From Leptospiraceae bacterium (lineage in GTDB: Bacteria > Spirochaetota > Leptospiria > Leptospirales > Leptospiraceae), in the NCBI GenBank assembly GCA_024233835.1, contig JACKPC010000001.1:1612001-1676000 (forward strand): a DNA stretch of 64,000 nt. The letters run 5' to 3'. The notes below the pieces were generated by a model, which was not told where the DNA came from, did no database searches, and saw only the letters and a list, made by a program, of their open reading frames with translations. The translations under genes and the position numbers were made by a program. How positions within the stretch are numbered: position 1 is the stretch's first letter; the number at the start of each line of letters is the position of its first letter. Shown one piece after another: positions 25,679-34,222 of this stretch.

Positions 25679-26458
25679 CTACTCCTTTTTCATGTACAAT
25701 TCTTTTCCTGCTTTTACCATCTCCTTATATATATGAACCTGTTTACTGTCAAGTCTTGTGCCTATATCATAAATGGCTCCGGAAAAATCGGCTCCATCAA
25801 TCTTTGCACCACTTAATTTGGCCCATCTGAGATCCGCTCCCCTAAAATTTGCATTCTGGAGATCGGCATCATTTAAAAAAGCACCCCTGAGATTCGCTCC
25901 GGAGAAATTCGCTCCAACAAAACTGGCATTCTGTAAAAAAGCATTATGCAGATTTGCATTGGAAAAATCAACCTTATCCATGTTTTCTTTTTCTAGGATT
26001 ATACTCGCTAATTCTTCTCCGGCTAAACTACCTTTTTCTTTAAGGATTTCGAGGGCTTTTTTTCTTGTCACCCTTTTTTCCGGTGGGAGTCCTGTTTGAT
26101 TTTCATAGTCTTCAATCGCTTTCTTTAATGCTGCTATCGCTGACTGAGGGTAGTTCTTTCGCCTTTCAGGAAATTCGAAAAGTTTCTCTACATCGGCCTC
26201 GGTTAGCCTTTTAGCTTCTTCGATTGTCTTATTTCGGGCAATTTCTGTTGTCATGGCCAGGGCTGTGATTCCAAAACCGCAACCGGTAGTTGTGTAACTG
26301 GCATCTGTTATAAGGCCTGTTTCTTTATCAATTTTTAGATAAATTCGATAACCATCTCCACAGCCTGTATTCCTGTAATTGGAAACTACGGTAGCGTCTT
26401 CCATTTCCCTATAGTTTAGTCGTTTATCATTTATTTCTTTATATTTTTCGAAGTCCAT
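25679..26458 (-). CDS. NifU_N/IscU-like domain fused to pentapeptide repeats
   Basis: The protein has 259 residues. Residues 15-118 resemble the IscU/NifU-N scaffold: NTGCGDGYRIYLKID (C33), TTTGCGFGITALAMTTEIA (C60) and a KTIEEA helix. The third ligand site, normally in an LHC motif before the last helix, reads KNYPQSAIAALKKAIEDY and has no Cys. After a helical linker, about 13 pentapeptide units A(N/D)L/F-x-x (about 160-228) form a right-handed quadrilateral beta helix. It heads a small operon with a STAS protein. A modified scaffold with a protein-binding helix is inferred. Confidence 0.75.
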   Translation of the reverse strand: MDFEKYKEINDKRLNYREMEDATVVSNYRNTGCGDGYRIYLKIDKETGLITDASYTTTGCGFGITALAMTTEIARNKTIEEAKRLTEADVEKLFEFPERRKNYPQSAIAALKKAIEDYENQTGLPPEKRVTRKKALEILKEKGSLAGEELASIILEKENMDKVDFSNANLHNAFLQNASFVGANFSGANLRGAFLNDADLQNANFRGADLRWAKLSGAKIDGADFSGAIYDIGTRLDSKQVHIYKEMVKAGKELYMKKE

Positions 26459-26520
26459 CTGTTTTTAGACCTATTATCATGAAAGCTATTGTGGATAGTA
26501 TAAAATTTTTTAGAATGATT

Positions 26521-26560
26521 TTAAAAAAAAACCGACAGTCGCTCTGAAGCTCTGTCGGTT
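26521..26560 (-). terminator. Rho-independent terminator after rpmE
   Basis: On the minus strand ACCGACAG and CTGTCGGT arms (26552-26559 and 26531-26538) flank a 13-base loop and are followed at once by eight T residues. It ends the rho-rpmE transcript. Confidence 0.88.
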
Positions 26561-26590
26561 CTTATTCTGCAAGCATAAACAAAACAATTA

Positions 26591-26791
26591 TTATTTCATT
26601 TTATACTTACGTTTGAACTTCTCAACCCTTCCTGCTGTATCTACAACTTTTGCCTTGCCGGTAAAGAAAGGGTGGCAGTTGGAGCAAATTTCAATGTTAT
26701 GGTCTCCTCTGGTAGATCTTGTTTCGAAAACAGCACCGCAGGAGCATTTTATTTTTGCTAGTTTATAATCTGGATGTATTCCCTGTTTCAT
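26591..26791 (-). CDS. rpmE: 50S ribosomal protein L31, zinc-binding form
   Basis: The protein has 66 residues. The zinc-type L31 signature is intact: KCSCGAVFETRST and IEICSNCHPFFTGK, giving four cysteines, followed by VDTAGRVEKFKRKY. L31 bridges the ribosomal subunits. It follows rho with a 12-base gap, a common pairing, and is closed by a strong terminator. Confidence 0.96.
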   Translation of the reverse strand: MKQGIHPDYKLAKIKCSCGAVFETRSTRGDHNIEICSNCHPFFTGKAKVVDTAGRVEKFKRKYKMK

Positions 26792-26803
26792 TTATTGTTC
26801 ACC

Positions 26804-28240
26804 TCAATTAGAATTCATGCTCGCCAGGAATGCTTCGTTAGTTTTTGTTGCCCTGATTTTATCGAGTAGAAGTTCCATGCTTTCCGTGATACTCATTGGG
26901 GCAAGTACTTTTCTAAGCACAAATACTTTTTGAATAACATCTGTAGGCAAAAGAAGTTCTTCCTTACGAGTTCCTGACTTATTAATATCAATGGATGGAA
27001 AGATCCGCTTATCTGATAGTTTTCTATCAAGGTGAACTTCCATATTACCCGTTCCCTTAAATTCTTCAAAAATAACCTCATCCATTTTGGAACCGGTATC
27101 AATAAGGGCAGTAGCCAGGATGGTAAGAGAACCACCTTCTTCGATATTTCTGGCAGCTCCAAAGAAACGCTTGGGTTTATGCAGAGCGTTGGAGTCAACT
27201 CCACCTGAAAGAATTTTACCGGAAGTAGGAATCACCTGGTTATAAGCTCTTGCAAGCCTTGTTATAGAGTCTAAAAGTATCACTACGTCTCTTCCGTGTT
27301 CCACAAGACGTTTGGCCTTTTCCAGAACCATTTCGGCTACCTGTACGTGTCTCTGGGCAGGTTCATCAAATGTTGAACTTACCACTTCCCCTTTTACGTT
27401 TCTTGCCATATCCGTTACTTCTTCCGGTCGTTCATCGATTAAAAGCACGATCAGATAGATTTCCGGGTGATTACAGGTGATAGCATTGGCTATACTCTGC
27501 ATTAAAACTGTTTTTCCGGTTCTTGGAGGGGCAACAATAAGACCTCTCTGACCTTTTCCAATTGGAGTCATCAGATCCAGAATCCGGGTATCAATATGAG
27601 TCGGATGATATTCCAAAGCTAATTTCTCATTGGGATAGAGTGGAGTAAGGTTATCAAATAAAGAACGTTTATTAGCTACTTCAGGTCCGAAACCATTTAC
27701 CGACTCAACCCTTAGCATTGCAAAAAATCTTTCCGAATCTTTCGGAGGACGAATCTGCCCTTCTACTGTATCCCCGGTTCTCAGGCCAAAAAGCTTGATT
27801 TGGGAGGGAGAAACATAAATATCATCGGGTCCCGGAACGTAATTGTAATCGGGGGAACGTAAAAAACCGTACCCATCCGGTAGTTTTTCCATTACACCGG
27901 AAGCATGTACCTGTCCATCCCTCTCAGTCTGATTTTGTAAAATTGCAAAAATGAGATTCTGTTTCTTTAAGCCGTTGACATTTTCTACGTTTAAAGAAGT
28001 AGCTAACTCTGAAAGTTCTGCTATGGATTTTCGTTTAAGAACCGTCAAATCGATCGGAGGCGGGGTCGGTCCATCATAATTTTTTTTCCGTTTCCGGTTT
28101 CCGGTTCTTCCGTTATTATTAGAGGGGCCGTTATTACTATAGTTTGAACTACCACCTGAGTTTTCTTGTTCAGGTGAAGAATCTAATTCTGGATTTGCTT
28201 CCTGAGCAGAAGTATCCTCTTTTCTTCTATATGTTGCCAT
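26804..28240 (-). CDS. rho: Transcription termination factor Rho
   Basis: The protein has 478 residues. The order is: an Asn/Gly/Ser-rich low-complexity N-terminus with a basic GNRKRKKN patch (to about 60), a Rho_N helical domain (LKRKSIAELSELA), the RNA-binding cold-shock-like domain with DGYGFLRSPDYNY, and the hexameric helicase core with Walker A APPRTGKTVLMQ near 248 and VVILLDSITRLARAYN. Rho ends untranslated transcripts by 5'-to-3' translocation. The disordered Asn-rich insert is typical of Rho from several phyla. Confidence 0.97.
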   Translation of the reverse strand: MATYRRKEDTSAQEANPELDSSPEQENSGGSSNYSNNGPSNNNGRTGNRKRKKNYDGPTPPPIDLTVLKRKSIAELSELATSLNVENVNGLKKQNLIFAILQNQTERDGQVHASGVMEKLPDGYGFLRSPDYNYVPGPDDIYVSPSQIKLFGLRTGDTVEGQIRPPKDSERFFAMLRVESVNGFGPEVANKRSLFDNLTPLYPNEKLALEYHPTHIDTRILDLMTPIGKGQRGLIVAPPRTGKTVLMQSIANAITCNHPEIYLIVLLIDERPEEVTDMARNVKGEVVSSTFDEPAQRHVQVAEMVLEKAKRLVEHGRDVVILLDSITRLARAYNQVIPTSGKILSGGVDSNALHKPKRFFGAARNIEEGGSLTILATALIDTGSKMDEVIFEEFKGTGNMEVHLDRKLSDKRIFPSIDINKSGTRKEELLLPTDVIQKVFVLRKVLAPMSITESMELLLDKIRATKTNEAFLASMNSN

Positions 28241-28325
28241 ATTATTACTGCTTTATTTTGATTTATTCTATTAGATTTGGGTTTTAAGAAGCGAGATTAA
28301 TTTTAAGAGTAAACACTCTATCACT

Positions 28326-29600
28326 TCATTTTTTCTTATTCTTTTTTGCTTTGGAACCCATGGATTGGCCTTTTCCAGCTTGTGACTTCTGGTTTCCTGT
28401 TTTATTAATATTTCTTACCGGTTCAGGATTTTGAAATTCATCAGAATTGGAAGGTTTCTCCAGGAAATCTTCAACTTGTGGCTCACCGTCCTCCTTATCA
28501 TAAAAAGAGTAAGGCAGGCTATTAAATTCTTCATCTAATATATATTCGTCGTTGTCAATATTTTTTTCAAAAAAATCCTCAAAATCTTCCTCCCTCCTGT
28601 TGGAGCGCTTTCTGGGGATGGGTTCTTCCATTTTAATATCATATTTTTCGAGGATTTCCAGTTGCTTGATTTTATTTTGTAAGGTAGAACGAGGAATTCC
28701 GAGCTGGGAAGCTGTATGGGAAATATTCATTTTATTTTGTTTTAAGGTATTATAGATGTAGCTGCATTCTATTTCCTGAAGAATTTTCTCTAAAGGTGTC
28801 TTCATCGCAAAGGCCTGCTCGGCAGAAGGTATGGAGGTATAGTTTCCCGAACGAATAAACTGGTTTTGGGGTTCGATGAAATGATACAGAAAGCCTATTA
28901 CTTTTTTTTCAGATTTTAAAGTAATAATCCGTACGATTTTTCCAAGATTTTTTACCATTGCCTGGATAGGAGGAAGCTGCATGCCAATTTTCTCGTCGGC
29001 ATCTCTTTCTTTTAGAAAGTGAGAAATCATATCCCGGTTCAGTTCTTTAAAATATCTTTCTGCCATGGAAATAGAATCTTTGAAAAAGGAGATAGATAAG
29101 ATTTTTTTTTCAAAATTTTCATTAAAGAAGGTTGTTTTGCCCTCTTTATCGGTGGAAAAGAGGGGATCCGGAAAATTTTCGAGGATAATCTCTATATATT
29201 TATAAATCGTTTGTCGGGAATCCGGAATTACCTTTTCTTCCGGTTTTGTCTCTTCTTCCGGTTCTTTTTCTTCTACTTCTTCCGGAAGTTCCTTACTCAG
29301 GGATGATATTTCTGCTAAAAAACGGGGTTTTTCCCAGGAGCCTACCTTTTCCGAGAAAACATTTAAAACCGGGATAGTTCTGTTATTTTGGAAGTAGTAA
29401 ATAAGACTTTCATTGAAACTGAAATCTATAAAATGCTCCGGAACTTTTTCAAACTCCAGACCCTGTAGAGATAGATCCGCCATGTCCATCATGACTTTTT
29501 CTTTTGAAATAAGGCCTATAAACTTGCCATCTTCATCAACAAGCGGGAGATGACTCACCGGACTTAAGAGAAAATGCTTATATATTGTTTCTATTTTCAT
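28326..29600 (-). CDS. CBS/PAS sensor with Fis-type DNA-binding domain, lacking AAA+ ATPase
   Basis: The protein has 424 residues from the ATG at 29600 (MKIETIYKHFLLSPVSHLPLV); a TTG further upstream is possible. The order is: a single CBS-like segment (about 8-45), an acidic low-complexity linker, a PAS-like domain (FPDPLFSTDKEGKTTFFNENF), and a Fis-type helix-turn-helix (NKMNISHTASQLGIPRSTLQNKIKQL), then a long acidic tail ending in a Lys/Asn-rich stretch. It resembles sigma-54 activators but has no GAFTGA/AAA+ core, so it cannot remodel sigma-54 polymerase itself. It may be a repressor or modulator. Confidence 0.75.
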   Translation of the reverse strand: MKIETIYKHFLLSPVSHLPLVDEDGKFIGLISKEKVMMDMADLSLQGLEFEKVPEHFIDFSFNESLIYYFQNNRTIPVLNVFSEKVGSWEKPRFLAEISSLSKELPEEVEEKEPEEETKPEEKVIPDSRQTIYKYIEIILENFPDPLFSTDKEGKTTFFNENFEKKILSISFFKDSISMAERYFKELNRDMISHFLKERDADEKIGMQLPPIQAMVKNLGKIVRIITLKSEKKVIGFLYHFIEPQNQFIRSGNYTSIPSAEQAFAMKTPLEKILQEIECSYIYNTLKQNKMNISHTASQLGIPRSTLQNKIKQLEILEKYDIKMEEPIPRKRSNRREEDFEDFFEKNIDNDEYILDEEFNSLPYSFYDKEDGEPQVEDFLEKPSNSDEFQNPEPVRNINKTGNQKSQAGKGQSMGSKAKKNKKK

Positions 29601-29747
29601 GTAAGGGAAGCTATTTGCAGAATCTAAAGTTTCTTTTGGAAATGCAAGCAATAATCGGCATTTAATAAAAATGGATAGAAAGCAAGTCAGGGATGGCTCA
29701 GCCGCCAAAAAAGAAATACTTCCGATTTTTTTGTAGGATTGTCCAAT

Positions 29748-30446
29748 TTATAGAGAAGTTTTTCCTCCGTCTTCTTCAATCATTTCGATAATATCCTTGA
29801 AACTGGATTTAATAGGGAAACGTTTTACTTCGTCAATATCTTCCATTTCTTCGATTCGATTTACCAGCCTGGAATATCGACCCGAGATTCTACCGATCAA
29901 TTTTTTAAAACCGGCACGGGTAGTATCTCCATTGGATTTGGAAATCACTTTTTCACAGAGTTGTACCATCTGTAGATCACTGGGATTAACTACATTATAG
30001 GCTTCTTTTGCTTCCTCGAAAAGGATATAACAATCGGTTTTATCCCGCTTTAAGCTGAGGTATTCTTCAGCCTCAATTACCTTGGCGGTAAAGGATTTTT
30101 GGATGCTTTCCGGATAGGAGTCCAGACCTACTGTTTCCCCGAGCTGATTTACAAAACTTTTTAGATCCATTAATTTCTTTTTCTTGGTATCAATTAACTT
30201 CTTTTTTTGTATTAGCCGTTCTCGAAAAGAAGAATGAAGGGTCATTAACTGTATTAGCTCATCCCTATCAATTTCTTCATAACCCTCGTAGGGTAAGGCT
30301 CCATCTTTTAACTTATAGACTTTCCAGGGATAATCTTCCGGAATATCTTCAGTGTTGGGACCGTAGAATTTAACCGCGAAGTACTCCTGCTTTTCAGGCT
30401 CTTTTCTTTTTTCTCTTCGACTCATCTGCATTATTCCGGCTATCAT
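29748..30446 (-). CDS. Hypothetical charged cytoplasmic protein
   Basis: The protein has up to 232 residues; internal ATGs 5 and 7 codons later are also possible starts and I cannot separate them. It has no signal or membrane segment. A central helix (about 70-100, rich in Lys and Leu) suggests a coiled coil. The N-terminal part carries YFAVKFYGPNTEDIPEDYPWKVY. I do not recognise a family. The gene stands alone between the CBS/Fis regulator and a divergent DUF2461 gene. Confidence 0.6.
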   Translation of the reverse strand: MIAGIMQMSRREKRKEPEKQEYFAVKFYGPNTEDIPEDYPWKVYKLKDGALPYEGYEEIDRDELIQLMTLHSSFRERLIQKKKLIDTKKKKLMDLKSFVNQLGETVGLDSYPESIQKSFTAKVIEAEEYLSLKRDKTDCYILFEEAKEAYNVVNPSDLQMVQLCEKVISKSNGDTTRAGFKKLIGRISGRYSRLVNRIEEMEDIDEVKRFPIKSSFKDIIEMIEEDGGKTSL

Positions 30447-30589
30447 CGATTAATAAGATAAATAATTTATTTACTAAAATAAAATTATCAAGAATTTTTT
30501 TCCCTTTTTAAACTGACTATGAAAAAATCCTTTCAGTACCGGAGTTTTTTCTTGCAAGACAATAGAGTATTTATGGAACTAAAGTCTGT

Positions 30590-31246
30590 ATGCAAACAGA
30601 TAGAATTTTAAATTTTTTAACTGAGCTTAAGAAGAATAATCATAAAACCTGGTTTGAGGAAAATAAAGAAGAGTTTCGGAAATCCTATCAGGACTTTTCT
30701 GAATTTACAGAGGTGTTAATCGCCGGAATTGAGAATTTTGATCCGACATTGAAAGGTGTTAGAGCTAAGGACTGTATTTTTAGAATTTATAAGGATACAA
30801 GATTTTCAAAAGACAAAACCCCGTATAAAACTAATTTTGGAGCTTTTATGAAAGGGGGAGGCAAAAAAACAAGTTCAGCCGGCTATTACTTGCATCTCGA
30901 ACCGGAAAAATCTTTTATAGCTGCAGGAGTTTATCAACCACCTGCACCTGAGTTATGGAAGATTCGAACGGCTATTGCAGAAAAGCCGGAAATTCTCCAA
31001 AAAATTCTTCTGGAGAAAAAGCTCAAAACGGAATTTGGAGAACTTGAAGGAGAAAGGGTAAAAACGGCTCCGAAAGGCTTTTCTAAAGAACATCCTGCTA
31101 TTGAGCTTCTCAGATTTAAAAGTTATATCCTGATGAAAGAAATCTCAAGTGATGAACTTAAGGTAAAAAATGCTTCAGTAAATCTATTGAAAAGTTATGA
31201 AATTGCAAAAGATTTTAATTTCTATTTTAACCGTATACTGGTTTAA
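30590..31246 (+). CDS. DUF2461 family protein
   Basis: The protein has 218 residues. It matches the DUF2461 (TIGR02453) pattern: ILNFLTELKKNNHKTWFEENK at the start, CIFRIYKDTRFSKDKTPYKTNFGAF near 65, and GYYLHLEPEKSFIAAGVYQP near 100. The reaction is unknown; the fixed RxYxDxRFSxDKTPYK motif suggests a nucleotide- or phosphate-binding site. It has no signal peptide. Confidence 0.9.
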   Translation: MQTDRILNFLTELKKNNHKTWFEENKEEFRKSYQDFSEFTEVLIAGIENFDPTLKGVRAKDCIFRIYKDTRFSKDKTPYKTNFGAFMKGGGKKTSSAGYYLHLEPEKSFIAAGVYQPPAPELWKIRTAIAEKPEILQKILLEKKLKTEFGELEGERVKTAPKGFSKEHPAIELLRFKSYILMKEISSDELKVKNASVNLLKSYEIAKDFNFYFNRILV

Positions 31247-31287
31247 AAACAGATAGATAGAAAGGAAGTCTAAAAAAAGAGGTATAT

Positions 31288-31983
31288 ATGCAAGAAAACA
31301 GTAAGAAAAAAATGATATATTCCGGGATTATTCTCAGTTTTATCGTGGTTTTTTATTTTTTATTCAGCAGTGAAACAAAACTAACCAATGATTCGAAAAA
31401 GTCAAAAACAGAATCTGGCTCCGACCTGGTTTCTCTTTTAAACTCCGGAGGCAGCAAAAGAGAAGTGGATGAAAACGGAATTGTAAAAAACTCCGGTGAA
31501 TCTGTTTTTGAGTCTGATTTCTATAAATCCGGAAACCTGAAGTTTGAAGATGAGGGCAAAGAAGAACATTATATGGCACAGGGGGAAATACCTATTAACC
31601 CACAGACCGGGCAGCCATACAGTGAATCTGCGATGAAGCAATTTGAAGAACTGGCCAAAAAAATGCTCGGAAATGAACTGATACCCAGAAGAGTGACTCC
31701 GGAACAAAAAGAAGCCAAAGCACAGGAAGCAGCCAGGCTCAGAGAAATCACAGCAAAAGTTAATAATGCAACCGCTTCCAGGGAAGAAGTGAATCAATTC
31801 TACGATTCCCAGGCTAAGACTTTTCAGGATAGACTTCAGATTGTCAAATACCTGATCGAATTGCAGGAAGAAGGAGGAGAAGAGGATAAAGACGGGAAGT
31901 TTAAAAAAGTTTTAGATGGAACCAACGAACAGCTAAGGATTTTAGAACAGAGAAGAAATGACTCTTTAAAGCGCTTTCAGTAG
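31288..31983 (+). CDS. Membrane-anchored hypothetical protein with helical C-terminus
   Basis: The protein has 231 residues. A single N-terminal hydrophobic helix (residues 9-29) anchors it, with most of the chain on the outer side. A Ser/Gly/Glu-rich linker is followed by a charged helical domain (about 115-231) containing INPQTGQPYSESAMKQFEEL and ending in EQLRILEQRRNDSLKRF. No family is recognised. It converges on the flgB-flgC-fliE operon, which could hint at an envelope role only. Confidence 0.6.
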   Translation: MQENSKKKMIYSGIILSFIVVFYFLFSSETKLTNDSKKSKTESGSDLVSLLNSGGSKREVDENGIVKNSGESVFESDFYKSGNLKFEDEGKEEHYMAQGEIPINPQTGQPYSESAMKQFEELAKKMLGNELIPRRVTPEQKEAKAQEAARLREITAKVNNATASREEVNQFYDSQAKTFQDRLQIVKYLIELQEEGGEEDKDGKFKKVLDGTNEQLRILEQRRNDSLKRFQ

Positions 31984-31997
31984 AAAGCGCAGTTTCA

Positions 31998-32342
31998 CTA
32001 TCTGAGGGAGGTAAGTTCTCTATAGGCTCGGACTACGCCATCTGCCAGGGTTTTAGTAAAGGTGAGGGCAATTCTGGCTTTTTCGGAAGCGATCATAACT
32101 TCATGGGCATCCACACTGTTAGGATTTGTTACTAATTGCTGAGTTAGCTTATCAGCTTCTACCTGTTGATCGTTCACTTTTTCTAAAGCTTTAAAAAGAG
32201 TAGTTGCAAAGCTTTCCGAAATATTATCCGGAGATTCGGCCTGTTTCGTATCTTTGTAATGTAAGGAATTCGTTTGATTAACAGAAATGCTGTCACCTTT
32301 AGGGGACAAAGGAAAGGGATTTTGGTTTGAAATGGGACTCAT
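31998..32342 (-). CDS. fliE: Flagellar hook-basal body protein FliE
   Basis: The protein has 114 residues. The C-terminal part shows the FliE pattern: SFATTLFKALEKVNDQQVEADKL, DAHEVMIASEKARIALTFTKTL and a VRAYRELTSLR ending. FliE links the MS-ring to the proximal rod and is one of the first exported subunits. GAGGAG lies 6 bases before the ATG. It is the last gene of flgB-flgC-fliE, with 10-11 base gaps. Confidence 0.95.
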   Translation of the reverse strand: MSPISNQNPFPLSPKGDSISVNQTNSLHYKDTKQAESPDNISESFATTLFKALEKVNDQQVEADKLTQQLVTNPNSVDAHEVMIASEKARIALTFTKTLADGVVRAYRELTSLR

Positions 32343-32352
32343 TCTTTACTCC

Positions 32353-32814
32353 TCAGGCTCTTCCGATTTCCATAGCTTTATTGAACATGGCCCTGGAACC
32401 GTTTATCATTTGTATATTCGCTTCATAGGAACGGGATGCTGAAATCATGTCGGTCATTTCGGTAACGATGTTTACATTGGGAAGTTCGACATAGCCTTTT
32501 TTCTGTCCGATTTGAATGGCATCGGGATGACTTGGGTCATAAACCAGCCTGAGAGGACTCATGTCTTTCTCAATTTTCATGACTTTCACACCCTCTCCGT
32601 CGCCAGGGTTTAGACCAAAAGGAAAAACAGGACTGTTCCAGCGTGTTTTCAGGTTAATAGGAGACATGATAACTCTTTGACGACGATAGGGACCATCGCC
32701 ATTCGTATTGCGGGTGGTTGTGGCATTGGATATATTATTGGAAATAACATCCATCCGAAGTCTTTGTGCGGAAAGACCGGTTGCTGAAACGTTAATAGAT
32801 GAAAATAAACCCAC
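32353..32814 (-). CDS. flgC: Flagellar proximal rod protein FlgC
   Basis: The protein has 153 residues. It opens with GLFSSINVSATGLSAQRLRMDVISNNISNATTT-type rod-protein sequence and closes with VNIVTEMTDMISASRSYEANIQM. The two ends form the coiled core of the axial rod family. GGAG sits 8 bases before the GTG start. It is exported by the FliI-driven apparatus. Confidence 0.96.
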   Translation of the reverse strand: MGLFSSINVSATGLSAQRLRMDVISNNISNATTTRNTNGDGPYRRQRVIMSPINLKTRWNSPVFPFGLNPGDGEGVKVMKIEKDMSPLRLVYDPSHPDAIQIGQKKGYVELPNVNIVTEMTDMISASRSYEANIQMINGSRAMFNKAMEIGRA

Positions 32815-32825
32815 TCTTTAACTCC

Positions 32826-33257
32826 TTAGGCGAGGCGCATTACAATGTTTAAAAGTCTGTAATTCTGATTGACTCTTTCGGCCATCATGCTATAAGCCAT
32901 TTGATTTTCTGCTGCGGTAACCACTTCTTTCTCGATGTCAACATTGTTACCATCGGCTCTCATAGTGGTTAAATAATCGATCTGAACTTTGGGTTTTACA
33001 TCCTTATAGTTCAGGGGTTTGAAGAAATCCATATGCTTTTCGTTAGTTATTTTGGTTGGAACGGCTTTTTCGGCTTCCACTTTCTCAGAATCAAGGGCCC
33101 TCTGGAGATTGGCTTCAAAGGACACATCACTTCTTTTGAAATGAGGAACGTCTGCATTGGCAATATTGTCCGAAATAACTTTTCTTCTTACCATGGCATT
33201 GTTCATGCCTCTTTGAAGAAGATCCTGTGTTTTCATAAAATATGTATCTTCAAACAT
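32826..33257 (-). CDS. flgB: Flagellar proximal rod protein FlgB
   Basis: The protein has 143 residues. The rod-family N-terminus reads MNNAMVRRKVISDNIANADVPHFKRS and the C-terminal helix VVTAAENQMAYSMMAERVNQNYRLL. It is the first gene of the operon; AGGGAAA lies 5 bases before its ATG. A small membrane-protein gene lies 58 bases upstream on the same strand. Confidence 0.95.
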   Translation of the reverse strand: MFEDTYFMKTQDLLQRGMNNAMVRRKVISDNIANADVPHFKRSDVSFEANLQRALDSEKVEAEKAVPTKITNEKHMDFFKPLNYKDVKPKVQIDYLTTMRADGNNVDIEKEVVTAAENQMAYSMMAERVNQNYRLLNIVMRLA

Positions 33258-33315
33258 AGCTTTTCCCTATACCGTTATATCGGCGATTTTATAAAAATCA
33301 AAAGTTTTTTTTCCT

Positions 33316-33513
33316 TCAAGGATTTTTTAAAGAGCCACCGACCGGTTTTTTAAGTTCTCGAAAAAAATAAACCATAACCAATAACCAGGCGGAAAAAATG
33401 CCCCACCAGAGGTAGGTTAACCATTCCGAGCCGGCTGCCAGAAAAAGACAGACGAGGCTTGCGGTTGCGAGGATAAAATGGATCAGTGTTTTAGCTACGC
33501 TTTTTTGTCTCAT
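33316..33513 (-). CDS. Small two-helix membrane protein
   Basis: About 65 residues from the ATG at 33513 (MRQKSVAKTLIHF); a TTG 13 codons upstream is the alternative. Two hydrophobic helices (LIHFILATASLVCLFLAAG and YLWWGIFSAWLLVMVYFF) are joined by a short acidic turn, with a basic C-terminus. It has no homologue that I can name. It lies just upstream of flgB on the same strand, which makes a motor or envelope link possible but unproven. Confidence 0.5.
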   Translation of the reverse strand: MRQKSVAKTLIHFILATASLVCLFLAAGSEWLTYLWWGIFSAWLLVMVYFFRELKKPVGGSLKNP

Positions 33514-33606
33514 AATAGCAGATGAGACTACAACTTTTTTTGAATTAGTCAATATTTTATTTACAAATTCGCATAACGGCAGATTTTTTTTAATTCCGGT
33601 TTACAT

Positions 33607-33897
33607 TCATTTATCCTCTCCTAAAATATCACGTATTCTGTCTCGTTTTTTGATTTCTTTAAATTCTGTTTTGTCCGGGTTTCTCTTTTCTCTTCTTACA
33701 GAAAGAAAATTGTAGATAAGGGTCAGAAAAGCTAAAATGGCTGTGGAAATCAGGATAAACGCAGTAAAATTTTCTGCCTTTTGTTCAGAGACGATTCTAT
33801 TCTCTCCACTTTGGGAACTTAAAAATTTTATAATAAAGAAGAATAAGCCGCCGAGTGCCAAAATTCTTTGAACTTTTGTATCAAAAATTTTTTTCAT
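33607..33897 (-). CDS. Small two-helix membrane protein
   Basis: The protein has 96 residues. Two predicted helices (ILALGGLFFFIIKFL and FTAFILISTAILAFLTLIY) flank a polar loop; the C-terminus is long and basic/acidic (REKRNPDKTEFKEIKKRDR) and cytoplasmic by the positive-inside rule. The function is unknown. It may be co-transcribed with the small membrane protein downstream and with flgB. Confidence 0.5.
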   Translation of the reverse strand: MKKIFDTKVQRILALGGLFFFIIKFLSSQSGENRIVSEQKAENFTAFILISTAILAFLTLIYNFLSVRREKRNPDKTEFKEIKKRDRIRDILGEDK

Positions 33898-34008
33898 TTA
33901 TCATGTAAAAGTTAGACTTATACTATAACAGGTATTTTATGTCCGGTCAAAGAAAAGAGCAAGTATAATTTTTTTAATAAGGTTTCATAGAGTTTTTTAT
34001 ACAGGAGA

Positions 34009-34164
34009 ATGATTTGGAGGTTCGCTGAGTATTTCTTCTGTTGCTACATTTTTAATCTTTTCGAAAAAAATAAAGAAGGTAAATTTATATTTGAAGAGCC
34101 GGAAGTTATTGAGGGTATTACTATATACTCATACTTTATCTGGTATGATGAAGATTATTTTTGA
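34009..34164 (+). CDS. Possible 51-residue small protein in the 33898-34222 gap
   Basis: This is the only protein-like signal in the 325-base gap between two minus-strand genes. An ATG at 34009 follows AGGAGA with hardly any spacer, then 51 codons rich in aromatic and acidic residues (ending FIWYDEDYF) run to a TGA. Composition looks protein-like (EEPEVIEGITIYSYF) but no family is recognised. It could be the remains of a longer gene. The rest of the gap is AT-rich with no clear structure. Confidence 0.3.
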   Translation: MIWRFAEYFFCCYIFNLFEKNKEGKFIFEEPEVIEGITIYSYFIWYDEDYF

Positions 34165-34222
34165 AATAATAGACCTGTAATTGTAAGTTAGATTACTAAT
34201 GCCTTTATCGAGGAGTATCTTT

